Shown: piece after piece, positions 50,844 through 61,194 of the stretch
How the letters are laid out: each line of letters begins with the position of its first letter
Position numbering within the stretch: the stretch's first letter is position 1
Source of the DNA: Chondrosia reniformis
Taxonomy: Eukaryota > Porifera > Demospongiae > Chondrillida > Chondrillidae
Assembly (NCBI GenBank): GCA_947172415.1
Contig: OX359192.1
Coordinates: 4,652,501-4,716,500, forward strand
Direction: 5' to 3'
Length of the DNA stretch: 64,000 nucleotides
Notes under the pieces: generated by a model
What the model was told of the DNA's origin: nothing
The model's database searches: none
Seen by the model: only the letters and a program-made list of their open reading frames with translations
Position numbers and translations under genes: made by a program

Positions 50844-53800
50844 GGGAATTGGAGGCTGTGGTTCTGTGCTGACAAGAGGTTGGGTATTGTCCAGTTCAAC
50901 CCCCGAAGAAGCAGGGTGCTTAGCCCCTCATGTAGCATTCTGTGGCTAAATCAGCCTCCCTGTTAGCATGGGCTAACCCCCGTCTGGCAGTTTCACTGGG
51001 TTACGTTGCGCCATGAGAATGACAATTTTCAAGACAGGCTGTGGCCTAGGTGCACCAGTGGTGAAGAATACCCTGGATCAACCAGAATAGGTGATTCCAC
51101 TGGGGCGTCACAGGCAAATGTACCTGAATGTAATAGCCTTTCTTCGGTCCCCATGATGGGCCAACCAGCCCTCTGGACCAAGGGAATGGTTAGGGCACTA
51201 ATTGATTGCTATGAGTGATCTCAACCTAAAAGGGGTGGCTATCAGAAGCGTTTAGAGTGGAAATGGCCAAGCAAATACCCACATTTGCTCAGACCGGTCG
51301 AACCCTGGCCTTCCAAGCCAAAAGGAACTTGGTAGGAGACGGAGTACAGCAAGTAACGGGTAGCCGAGATTTAGATTTGGTTAATGATGCAACGCAAGGT
51401 GCCTCTAGAAGGAGAAGGATCCAAGGGGTGATCTGGAACCTTCAGAGGGATAATATCCTCATGGAGCTCTACCGAGAAAGTAAGCCCATGGAAAAGGGGT
51501 ATGCCGAGAGGTTGTACCAGGCTTGGAATGCTGCAAAGCCAGACCATAAAACCACAAAGGTAGTGCTAACTATAAGAGTTAGGAGAATCCGAAGAGGTCA
51601 AGGTCTCTCGAGACTAAACCTTGTGGAACCTGACTCTCGTGGTGTAGCCACCCTAACTGGGACTGTGGAGGAAGGTGTGGGGGCCCAAGGACAGGAGGAC
51701 CTTCACTAAGTTCAGGCTGTGACTGAACAAAATGGTGAGCTGTCTGCAGTCCCGTTGAAACTTATACAAATGATCATCCCAGTCCCAGGACAAGTGGCAA
51801 TGATCAGCTGATGCAACTTTTAGGCAAAGCAAAAATTGCCTGTCTCTAATAGAAACCTGGAGATTTCTCTGATAGAAATCCCTGTGGGGTGGTGCAGTTC
51901 AACCATGTTTATATGGCACTGCTTCAGGAGACCAATGATTGGGTGGAGAAAGGGTGGCAGGAAGTCTCTAGGTCGGCCTGGCACCTGAACTGCTTGGTCT
52001 ACTCTGTTGCTATGGCTGGGAGGTGAAAAACAACCTACGAATTGCAGCCATGCAACCAGGAAAGGAAATCAGACAATCAGAATGGAGGTAAGAGACAGGA
52101 AGGTCACATAAGTGACAGGAAGGCCAAGGGCCTTAGGTTTAGAAGATTGCTTGACTGGTTGAATGTGGAAATAGCGCGTCAACAGAATAATAATCCTATG
52201 ACCAAATGCCAGAAAGTACTCCGAAGAAAGCTTTGGAGGGAGTTCCATTCATTTAAACCTGAATGTGATGATCAGAGCTCGGGAACAGACACTGGGGAAA
52301 CTCAGGGTCTGGACCCTACAAGAGCAAAGATCGGCTGAACGAAGGAAATTCCAGGAACAAAACCACCTTTGGAATACCCAAAGGAAGTTCCAGATGAATG
52401 GCAATGATCCAATCTCCAACGAAGCTCCCTCAATTGAGGTAGTAAGAGACATTTGGACTAAGATTGTAGGTACTGTTGGTAAGGTCAACAAAGATGACCC
52501 AGGGGTGAAAGAATGGCTAAAGGAAACCAAAAATGGAGTGGGAAGAACCTCCTCTGAAGGTCTTGATAGCATTGATGAGACATAACTGAGGAAAGCCATA
52601 AAAAAGGCAAAAGCTGATCAGCCCTTGGGCCGGATGGCATCCACACATTTTGGTGGAAAGGACTCCCCTCTGCACAGTCTGCCTTGGCAGATGTACTAAG
52701 GAGGGTGGTGAGCCAAGATCTGTCAGTCCCAGACTGGCTTACAAGGGGTCGCACTTTACTCATCCCGGAAAAGGGTGACCCGAAACGTGCAGCCAACTAC
52801 CGATCTAATCCATGTCTCAACACAATGTACAAGGCTTGTCACAGCATACTTTGCATCAGAACTACTCACTTACACCTACACTAATGATCTTTTGCCTATG
52901 GCCTAAAGGGCCATGAGGAAAGGGAGGTGGGGCTGTGTGGACTGTCTACTGCTAGATCAAACAATCGGTCTATATACCAAAATTATGGGGAAGCCACTTA
53001 GTGTGGCATGGATCGATTATGAGAAGGCATTTGACAGAGTCCCTCACAAATGGGTGATGAAGGTGCTAAAAACCATCAAGTGCCCAGGTTGGATCCGGAG
53101 GTCTATAGAGCTCTTCTCCAAACACTGGACTACTGTGCTTGAGTTGAGGACCACGGGGAAGGTGGTTAGGAGCACCCCTGTTAAATATAACAGGGGACTC
53201 TTCCAAGGAGACTCCCTATCGCCACTCCTCTTTTGTCTGGCCATAGCTCCCATATCCCAAGTTCTTAACAGAACCAAGGGATATACCCTCTGGCATAATG
53301 GGGAAAGGAACACCATGTCACACTTGTTGTACATGGATGACCTTAAGATATATGCTGGAGGGCCTGATAAACTTAAGCCATGGAATGTGTGGAGAAAACC
53401 TCAAATGCCATTGGCATGAGGTTTGGAGTGAGAAAGTGTGGAACAGCTCACATGCAAAAGGAGAAAGTTCTGGCTGGCCCAGACAACCCTGAACGCAGTG
53501 AAGAATCCATAAGGAGCCTTGAAAAAGGTACCACTTATAAGTACCTAGGGCTAGAACAACTGTTTGAGGTAGATGAAAGCAAGGTCAAAGTTTGCTTGAT
53601 CAACGAATTGAGGAAGAGACTCCACAAAGTGTAGAGCTCTCACCTCAATGGTAAGAATGCTGCAGAAGCCTCTAACATGTTGTGTGCCTCTCTATTGAGA
53701 TACTCTTACCCAGTTTTGAGGTGGACACAAAGTGAGCTTCCAAAACTGGACCGAATGGTGAGAAAGATCATGAGAAAGTACCAGTGTCATCACTATAACT

Positions 53801-55163
53801 CTGCCATTGAGAGAGTGAACTTGCCTCGCTCTCAAGGTGGTAGAGGGCTCTGTAGTTTTCCTTTGGATCACGACAGGGCTGTTGTGAATCTGGCAAGATA
53901 CTTCCATACTGCCAATGATCCACTCACAGCTGTTGTGGTTAAACACCAAAAGTGGCTGGAGTGCTCAAAGCAGAGGAGGACTGTCTTGAAAGAAGCCAGA
54001 TTGATACTGGGAAGCCACAGAATAGAACTAGAACCGGAAATGTGGCTAAAGACCGATCCCTCATAAAATAGTGTAAGAGAATGGAGGAGAGTGGCACGTT
54101 AGCTCCCGGTGGCTCAGACTGAAAGGTAAAAAGTAACCTACCCGAAAAGTCACACCAAGGCTCATACCACAGACAAGTCACAAAAAGGGAGTCTTATGTG
54201 TGGCTTTCTGAAGGGAGACTGAGCCCTCAAACTGAAGCTCTGATTCTTGCAGCCCAAGATGATGTGCCCCCCACTAGGTGGTACCAAAATAGGATTCTGA
54301 GGAATTCTAGGCTCCTAATGTGCAGAGAATGTGGCAAGGCTATGGAAACGGTCAAACACATAATAAACATGTGTGAGCCCAAGGGATTTTTTCTCTACAA
54401 AGAGAGGCATGACTGGGCAATACTGATAGTGTTGTGGAGATTGTTGAAAGAATATGGATTCAAGTAGGAAGAGCCCTGGTACAAACTAGAAGCAAAAGCA
54501 GTCTATGAGAATAGGTCTGTCACAATCTTGTGGGATCCTAGTATCCCTACAGATGAAGAAATGACAGAAAGAAAGCCAGACTTAGTGGTTGAGGATCGAC
54601 TATGTAAGTCCATCTTCATTATTGAGATGTCAGTTCCTACTACACAATTCAAAAGTACCAGAAGCTGGCGACTGATATGAGGAAAAAATTTGGGGGTTAC
54701 CGAATTAAGGTAGTCCCGATGATAATTGCTGGTTTGGGGACAGTGGATACGCTCCTGGAAGACATAAGGGGAATTCCAAAGCTGTCAAAAGGTGCAGTAG
54801 AAGTGATTAGAGCCATGCAGAGAACTGTTCACTGTTCGGCTGTAAGGATATTGAGGGGACATTTATCTGTTGAGGGATTGGGGCCTGGACAATAAATAGT
54901 CCTGACCCAATCCTTGCTTGTCGACCTCTGGAAAGCAGTGATGGATTGGTGAATGGAGGCACTCCCTCCTATTATGACGGTCAACTTTGGCACTATACGC
55001 ACCTTTGTGCTGCTGCTGGAAGGAGGCAAAGCCGAGGTTTCTGTCTAAAAACCCAAAGAAGGGAAAACATAACTAACTGATGGTTGTAAAAGCCAGATAC
55101 TCCTTGCCTTAGTAAACTAAGGTAAGAAGTAACAACGTTCTCTGTTAAGGCTTTTGTTTCTAA
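50844..55163 (+). mobile_element. Near-complete R4/NeSL-like non-LTR retrotransposon (about 4.3 kb)
   Basis: Candidate target duplication agtaagtaRtagt at 50831-50843 and 55164-55176 (one mismatch). Order: about 170-bp 5' leader, N-terminal Myb-like region, third basic segment (about 52070-52260), reverse transcriptase, zinc knuckle, restriction-like endonuclease, and a 3' UTR ending ttttgtttctaaagt. The 3' UTR has a short inverted repeat around ccttagtaaactaagg (about 55107-55122). Two fragments of the same family flank the region (34706-35833 and 46935-48106). All three sit in or against the 13-bp satellite, compatible with satellite-targeted insertion. Confidence 0.85.
51006..54895 (+). 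pseudogene. R4/NeSL-like retrotransposon polyprotein, degenerate
   Basis: Myb-like segments as at 47108-47946 (51150-51600). Then FRRLLDWLNVEIARQQN (52138 on). RT: PDWLTRGRTLLIPEKGDP (about 52730-52785), motif A SVAWIDYEKAFDRVPH (about 53000-53050), motif B GLFQGDSLSPLLF (about 53195-53235) and catalytic YMDD (53330-53341). The thumb continues to about 54060. C-terminal knuckle CRECGK...HIINMC (54320-54373), then nuclease KPDLV (about 54572-54586) and IIEMSVP (about 54619-54640). A deletion at 54640 removes the following DSNIN-type segment. Stops or frameshifts occur near 51218, 51708, 52338, 52583, 52882, 53417, 53632, 54064 and 54466, so it is inactive. RT style and the C-terminal nuclease place it with the R2/R4/NeSL-type LINEs. 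Confidence 0.8.
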
Positions 55164-56578
55164 AGTAAGTAATAGTTGCATGTACTAGTTGGATGTACTC
55201 TTTGTATTTCCAAGTTGTATGCACCAGTTCTCTGTACTAGCTAAAAAACTAGTTGTATGTACTAGTTGCATGTACAATTTCTATGTATTAGTTGTATGTA
55301 CTAATTGCATATACAAGTTCTATGTATTAGTTGTATATATTAGTTGTATGTATTAGTTGTATGTACTAGTTGTATGTGTACTAGTACTACTTCTATTTAC
55401 TAGTTGTATGAACTAGTTGTATATACTAGTACTTTTTATACTTACTAGTTGTATGTACTAGTTGTATGTACTAGTAGTATGATTCTAGTTGTATGTACTA
55501 GTATTACTTATATTTAATGGGTATATTTACTATTTGTACACACTAGTTGTATGATACTAGTTGATCGTACTAGTTGCACGTACTAGTTTCATGTACAAGT
55601 TGTATATACTAGTTACTAATTGTATGTGCTAGTTGTATATTCCAGTTATTTGCATTGCTTATATGTTATAGTCATATGTCCTAGTTGTATGTCCTGGTTG
55701 TGTGTACTAGTTGAATGTAGTAGTTGTAAGTACTAGTATTAGTTATATTTACTAGTTGTAAAGTGCTAGTACCATGTACTAGTTGTGTGTACTAGTTGTA
55801 TGTACTGGTATTAGTTATATTTACTAGATGTAGGTTCTAGTTGTACATACCAGTTATTTGTACTGGTTGTATGAATTAGCTGGACGTACTCTTGTATTTA
55901 CTAGTTGTATGCACCAGTTCTACATAGTAGCTGTAGTACTAGTTGTATGTCCTAGTTCAATGTACTAGTTGTATACATTGGATGTATGTAATAGCTGTAT
56001 GTATTACTTGTATGAACTAGTTGTATTAACTATGTGTGTGTACTAGTTGTATGTACTCGTTGTATATACTCGTTACTAGTTGCATGTACTAGTTTTATGT
56101 AGTAGTTGTTTGAACTACTTGTATGTACCAGGACTATTTATATTTACTATGTGTAGGTACTAGTTGTATGTACTAGTTGTATGTACTAGTTGTATGTAGT
56201 AATTGTGTGTTCTTGTTGTAAGTACTATTTGTATGAACTAGTTGTATGTACTTGTTGTATGCACTCGTTACTAGTTGTATGTACTAGTTGTGTGTACTCT
56301 TTGTATTGACTAGTTGTACACACCAGTTCTGTGCACTAACCGCAGTATTAGTTGTACGTACCAGTTGTATGTATTAGTTGTATGAACTAGTTGTATGTAT
56401 AGTTGTATAAACTAGTTGTATGTACTAGTACTAGTTATATTTATACACTAGTTTTAGGTCCTAGTTGTAGGAACTAATTGTATGTACTAGTAACTAGTTG
56501 TATGTACTAATTGTGGGTACTACTTGTATGAACTAGTTGTATGAACAAGTTGTATGTACTAGGACTAGTTATATTTAC
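55164..56578 (+). repeat. 13-bp satellite array, plus orientation
   Basis: Contains the usual higher-order words (for example gtatgatactagttgatcg near 55550). The first 13 bases (55164-55176) are the downstream target duplication of the retrotransposon. No gene is seen. Confidence 0.9.
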
Positions 56579-56756
56579 TAGTTGTAGGAATGGAATAAGG
56601 ATTTCTTCTAACTGCGTCGAACTTATCTTTGTAAAGGTTCATCTTTCGACTTTTTGAGTGTCTAGAGACGCAGTTTTTCGATTCTTCTGTCTGCCAAACA
56701 TTTCGACCCTGGGGGTCTTCTTCAGTGACTGGTGTTGGTCTTCAAGGTGTCTTCAT

Positions 56757-57173
56757 TTATAGACATCTTTTCCCGCCATTTTCAATTACCTCATCAGTGA
56801 TGTCATCGGTTACATCATTTCCGGAGGAAGGAGAGGTGAAGGGAGTATTCATAAAAAAGGGTTTCCAACCACTTCTTAGTACAATTCCTTGATCTAAGTT
56901 CATTCTTACCTGACATTGTTGGATCTTCAGGGCTTCCTTAATTCTTCTTCTGTACCAGTTCTCTTCCCTCTCCACCACTCTGGCTTGGCTCCACTCAATT
57001 GGATGACCAGTTTTTAGGGAGTGAACAGCTAAACCATTGTTCACATCCCCCATCCTGACGGCACGTTTGTGCTCGGCCATCCTGACTTTTAGTGTTCTTC
57101 CAGTTTCTCCAGTGTACACTGCAGGGCAACTAGAACAGGGAATCTGGTGAACGACACCTCGACACCACGACAA
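56757..57173 (-). CDS. GIY-YIG endonuclease domain of Penelope-like element, left arm (partial)
   Basis: A 138-codon frame, a 5'-truncated protein. GVVHQIPC, VYTGETGRTLKVRMAEHK and NNGLAVHSLKTGH form the GIY-YIG core (the first tyrosine is replaced by H in VVHQ), and the homologous basic helix ENWYRRRIKEALKIQQCQ follows. The catalytic arginine (in LKVRM) and the GET motif are kept. The frame ends GGKRCL-stop. The domain nicks DNA to prime reverse transcription. Reverse transcriptase is missing, so it cannot act alone. Confidence 0.75.
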   Translation of the reverse strand: MSWCRGVVHQIPCSSCPAVYTGETGRTLKVRMAEHKRAVRMGDVNNGLAVHSLKTGHPIEWSQARVVEREENWYRRRIKEALKIQQCQVRMNLDQGIVLRSGWKPFFMNTPFTSPSSGNDVTDDITDEVIENGGKRCL

Positions 57174-57182
57174 AGGTGTTGT

Positions 57183-57573
57183 TTACCAGATTCCCTGTTC
57201 TAGTTGCCCTGCAGTGTACACTGGAGAAACTGGAAGAACACTAAAAGTCAGGATGACGGAGCACAAACGTGCCGTCAGGATGGATGTGAACAATGGTTTA
57301 GCTGTTCACTCCCTAAAAACTGGTCATCCAATTGAGTGGAGCCAAGCCAGAGTGGTGGAGAGGGAAGAGAACTGGTACAGAAGAAGAATTAAGGAAGCCC
57401 TGAAGATCCAACAATGTCAGGTAAGAATGAACTTAGATCAAGGAATTGTACTAAGAAGTGGTTGGAAACCCTTTTTTATGAATACTCCCTTCACCTCTCC
57501 TTCCTCCGGAAATGATGTAACCGATGACATCACTGATGAGGTAATTGAAAATGGTGGGAAAAGATGCCTATAA
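57183..57573 (+). CDS. GIY-YIG endonuclease domain of Penelope-like element, right arm (partial)
   Basis: Mirror of the left-arm frame. Homology begins at 57183, but the open frame starts at 57214 (VYTGETGRTLKVRM). A 3-bp deletion removes the glycine of RMGDVNN, giving RMDVNN, and E replaces A in MTEHK. Otherwise identical through GGKRCL-stop. The near identity of the arms suggests one event or ongoing gene conversion. Confidence 0.75.
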
Positions 57574-57717
57574 ATGAAGACACCTTAAAGACCAACACCA
57601 GTCACTGAAGAAGACCCCCAGGGTCGAAATGTTTGGCAGACAGAAGAATCGAAAAAACTGCGTCTCTAGACGCTCAAAAAGTCGAAAGATGAACCTTTAC
57701 AAAGATAGTTGCAGGAA

Positions 57718-57933
57718 GTAGTGACTAGAACATAAAACTTGTACAAACAACTAGTACATAGGACTGGTACATACAACTAGTCCATACAACTAGTAACTAG
57801 AGTTAGAACATATAACTAGCATATATAACTAGACCATACAAGTAGTAACTCATACATATATCTAGTACATATAACTAGTACATACACATAGAACTAGTAC
57901 ATACAAATAGTGCAACCAACTTGACCATAGAAC
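57718..57933 (-). repeat. 13-bp satellite, minus orientation
   Basis: Short minus array between the Penelope palindrome and J1. Its right end (acatacacatagaactag, acaaatagtgcaaccaac) matches the left flank of J1 at 46320 and 62600. Confidence 0.85.
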
Positions 57934-57995
57934 TAGTACATTAGACTAGAACTACGAGTATATAGTATATTGACATGGTATATACATCTTTTATG
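57934..57995 (+). repeat. J1 junction module, copy 3
   Basis: The most complete copy: acattagactagaactacga, tatatagtatattgacatgg and tatacatcttttatg in order. Marks the minus-to-plus turn. Confidence 0.85.
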
Positions 57996-58112
57996 TACTA
58001 GTTTTATGTACTAGTTGTAGCAAAAATTGTTTGTATTAGTTCAATGTAGTAGTTGTAGTTCCCGATTAATGTACTATTTATATATATTAGTTGTATCTAC
58101 TATTACTAGTTA
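57996..58112 (+). repeat. 13-bp satellite, plus orientation
   Basis: Short array from J1 to the LINE 3' tail. Confidence 0.85.
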
Positions 58113-59643
58113 TATCAATCAATCAATCAGTCAATATTATTAGAGTGCACTGTACTTGTTGGCACTAGGGCACGGATTGGCCCCATGCAGCACTTACAAC
58201 AAGACAAAATAAATAATATGAACATGCAAAATAGAGTTAACTGAACCTTGCATGCCACATACAGAAAATAATTGACAAGAGTTCATAGTTGCTACATGCA
58301 GCCGACAGTAGAGATGCAGAAGAATCCTGGAGACTGCACTTGTCACTATGCCATTACATCCAGGCTTCCAATGGTACGCGTTGGGATTTCCATGCTTCAC
58401 ACCTCATCAACCAATGTTCCACATCTTCCACTTCACCCTTGTCACATTCCTTGCATATTCTCTCCTGTCTGGTCACTCCCCTCCATCTTCACCTCTCGAT
58501 TTGAAATCCTGCTGCCGTGCCTCCTCTTAGTTTCATTATCGTCCTCTTGTCCGCCCTTCTCCCAACTCTCGCACACTCCGACCACTCTCCCAACTTCACA
58601 ATCATCTTCAGTATCTCCAACTTAGACCTTGTCTCCATCTCCTGGCCCCATACCTCCCGCGTTTTCCTCCAAGCAATGGCCTCCAGCATCTCTCTCACTT
58701 CCACATTTGACAACTCCCTGAGTACCTCCACATTCACATCCTTCCACCCAAACTGCCCCCAACACGTGCTCATCTTACAAATCCAAGTACCTCTGCCAAA
58801 CCTCATTGCTTCCGCTGCTATCCGCCTTAGCAACCGTCCATCATATGTTCTACTGGTCAGGACCTTACCCTAAAATAGCACACATCGCATCCTCCCCAGC
58901 CACTTGACCGGTAGGTCTCCCATCTCTGCTAGAAGTTAAACTTTTGGGTGAAAAGTTCCGACACCAAAGAACAACCTCAGGGCCCTCATCTGAACCTGTT
59001 CTATCTTCTCCAGATCCGGATTGCACGCCCAAATTTCTGAACCATACAGCATGGTCGACTCCACCAATGATGCCATAAGCTTCCTAAACACCCCCACTCC
59101 TATGTCACCTAACTCTGTCCTACACCGATGAAATTAAGTACCCTGGGCCTTCTTGCCCGCCAAAGCCCTCTCCTCCACCATGTTCTTCAACTCTAAATGT
59201 TGGTCAACCACACATCCCAAGTACTAATACTGCTCCACCATGGGAATCTGCTCATTGTCAATAACATACTGCACATCTGTCTTAGCCACTCTCTTCTGCC
59301 ACACATGCATGATTCCTAAAAAACAAGCCTGGTATGATCTCTCCAGCACACTCAATTGCACAAATGGCGCTCTTCAACTGATCTACCAAGCTATTTATGT
59401 ACAAAAAAATAACACTGGAGAGAGGACACAGCCCTGGCAGAGGCCCACATTGACATCCAAAACTTGACTTTGTCTGTCACCAACTTTGACCCAACATGAT
59501 GTACCAGCATAAAGCGATTGGAGAAAAGACCGGAATTCACTCCCATAGATTCTAGTCACTTCCACAGTTTCCCTCTATCTATTCTGTCATAAGCTTTGGA
59601 GAAGTCAATAAATGCTGCCATCAATCCCCTCGATTTCTTCATC
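58113..59643 (-). pseudogene. LINE reverse transcriptase fragment with (ATTG)-type 3' tail
   Basis: Minus-strand LINE remnant. It begins at 59643 inside the reverse transcriptase (GLMAAFIDFSKAYDRID, motif A), passes motif B-like GCVLSPV with a frameshift, and continues through thumb and C-terminal words (ALRLFFGVGTF, then the 114-codon frame 58833-58489 with MRFGRGTWICKM and LRELSNVEVREML). I could not find the YADD box, which seems deleted near 59340. The 3' end at 58113-58127 is a short (TTGA/ATTG)n repeat, a common LINE tail. The 5' truncation abuts the Penelope tail. Plus-strand open frames here are antisense noise. The exact clade is not clear to me. Confidence 0.7.
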
Positions 59644-59792
59644 ATGAAAAATCTAAGATACCATTTTCCTACATGCTATATGCCTATTCTGTAAAAAGAG
59701 CCTATAGGGGAACTAAACCTAAAGAGAGCTTTAGATGAAGATACAGGAGTCTTTTCTTCCTTCTTTTCCCTTCTTTCATCTTCTTCTCCACT

Positions 59793-59838
59793 GGGTCAGA
59801 CGGCCGTTTCTGGGAATTCCACCCTTCATCAGTGATCC
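59793..59838 (-). ncRNA. Hammerhead-like core in the 3' end of the permuted Penelope element
   Basis: Same arrangement as 31452-31497: CTGATGA (59826-59832), a GGG...CCC helix region (59811-59825), GAA (59808-59810), ACGGCCGT (59800-59807), C (59799), with outer strands GGATCA/TGACCC pairing at five of six positions. The A-A apposition where stem II should begin weakens it. Hammerhead motifs are known in Penelope-like elements, which favours a real or decayed ribozyme. Confidence 0.4.
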
Positions 59839-60092
59839 TGGGAGTCTTTGTCTTTTCTTTATCTTGATCTTCTGTGAATCCTTGGCTCTCTATGCTAAAT
59901 CTAGGGGCCTTATATACACTATTTTGGCGCCAAAAGTTAAATAAGGTTTTAACTAAGACAGATGATGAAATTTAATTTTATGAAAGGAATATAAGTTCAA
60001 TTAACTTTAATGAATTAATTATAAATCTATTAGTGAACTTGCTTGTACAGGTAAAACAGACTCAGCATAACTATAGACAAAAGCAGGACATA

Positions 60093-61190
60093 TTACGTAA
60101 GTCTACCCTTAGGTCTTCTAGTAGTAACATTTCTTTGGAGGTGGGGTAACACAATATGGGGTAACACAAGACAGTCCTTAAGCATACTAGCTACTTTTTG
60201 CTTATACTTGATTCTAACTAGAGGCTGCCGGGATAGGAAGGTTTTAAAGGTTGATTTTAGCTTAAAGTATTTGTAACCCTGCTTAATAAGCCTATTGCAT
60301 AACTGCAAACTTTTAGCCTGAAAGCTGGAGAAGTCACTACATATTCTGGAATACCTAATTAGTTGTGAAATAAAGACACCATAGTCTGGGGTATTAGGAA
60401 TATTACTATCTAAATGGGGGAAATTTATTATATCAAAGTTAAAGTCCTCTCGCTTATCATATACTTTAGTGATAAATTGATTGTTAGTACTGGTTATATC
60501 TAAGTCTAAAAAGGGGGAATTTTTAGGGCTGGTATTTGTCTTTTCAAGAGTAAGTTCTTTAGGGGTAAATATCACTAATTGACAGTTCAAAATCCTTGTT
60601 GTTAATACATAAAAGGTCATCAATATACCTATAAGTATTGGAAAATTTAATAGCTAGGGTGATGTTATCCTTAAGTAGTCCTTTCATAAACTCATACTCA
60701 TAGGCAAACAGAAAAAGATTAGCAACTACAGGGGCACAGTCAGTACCCATAGGGATTCCTACACATTGCTTAAATACAGAACCGTCTACACATACATAAA
60801 TGTTGTGATTAAAGAGCTCTACTAAATGAACAGCTGTGACTCCTTTATTGGAGACATTGTTAGACCAAAAGGCTTTATCCTGACAGACTTCTATATATTG
60901 GGACTTCCTACAGGTATAGGCACTATGAATAAGGTTAGTAATCTTATCTTTAAGTAGGTTATGGGGGATCGCTGTATATAATGTAGAAAAATCAAAACTA
61001 GCTAGCTGTGTTTTTCTAGCAGGTATAGACCTAAGACTATCTAAGACTTCTAGTGAGTTTTCTACTATCCAAAAGGCATTAACACCAGTATTCCTATATA
61101 TACCTAGGCAGTATTCTCTAAAATGTTTGAGAATTAGTCTGAGTGCCGAATTTAGAAATCTAGAAAGGGGTTTGGTATTACATTTGTGAG
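60093..61190 (-). CDS. Reverse transcriptase of the permuted Penelope element (frameshifted)
   Basis: One frame runs from about 61190 ([15 protein letters not shown]) through [12 protein letters not shown] (motif A, about 61000), [17 protein letters not shown] (motif B, 60710-60760) and YRYIDDLL (motif C, about 60615-60630). It ends at 60559. A frameshift near 60590 passes into the frame 60623-60093: [28 protein letters not shown] and [13 protein letters not shown], the conserved Penelope thumb region. All catalytic aspartates (motif A D, and the two in YIDD) are present. The reverse transcriptase copies element RNA primed at the GIY-YIG nick. Confidence 0.8.
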
Positions 61191-61194
61191 AAGC

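Larger units (their letters stand above)
56579..57717. mobile_element. Head-to-head Penelope-like element palindrome
   Basis: Two nearly identical Penelope 3' halves face each other: left arm on the minus strand (56591-57170), right arm on the plus strand (57183-57705), with about 12 bases of asymmetric spacer around 57171-57182. Each arm holds the GIY-YIG domain and the 3' end with the gggtcgaaa motif. The left arm continues about 20-30 bases further outward. The flanks tagttgYaggaa at 56579-56590 and 57706-57717 look like a 12-bp target duplication with one mismatch. Penelope elements are known for inverted partial copies joined to each other. The satellite reverses direction across this insertion (plus before, minus after). 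Confidence 0.85.

Noticed and set aside
56793-56830. CTGATGA followed by GAAA on the minus strand in the Penelope palindrome
   Set aside because: The intervening bases do not form a helix, and the segment is coding (ITDEVIEN).
58272-58873. Plus-strand open frames of 118 and 117 codons
   Set aside because: They are antisense to the LINE pseudogene at 58113-59643, whose minus-strand frame carries recognisable reverse transcriptase words.
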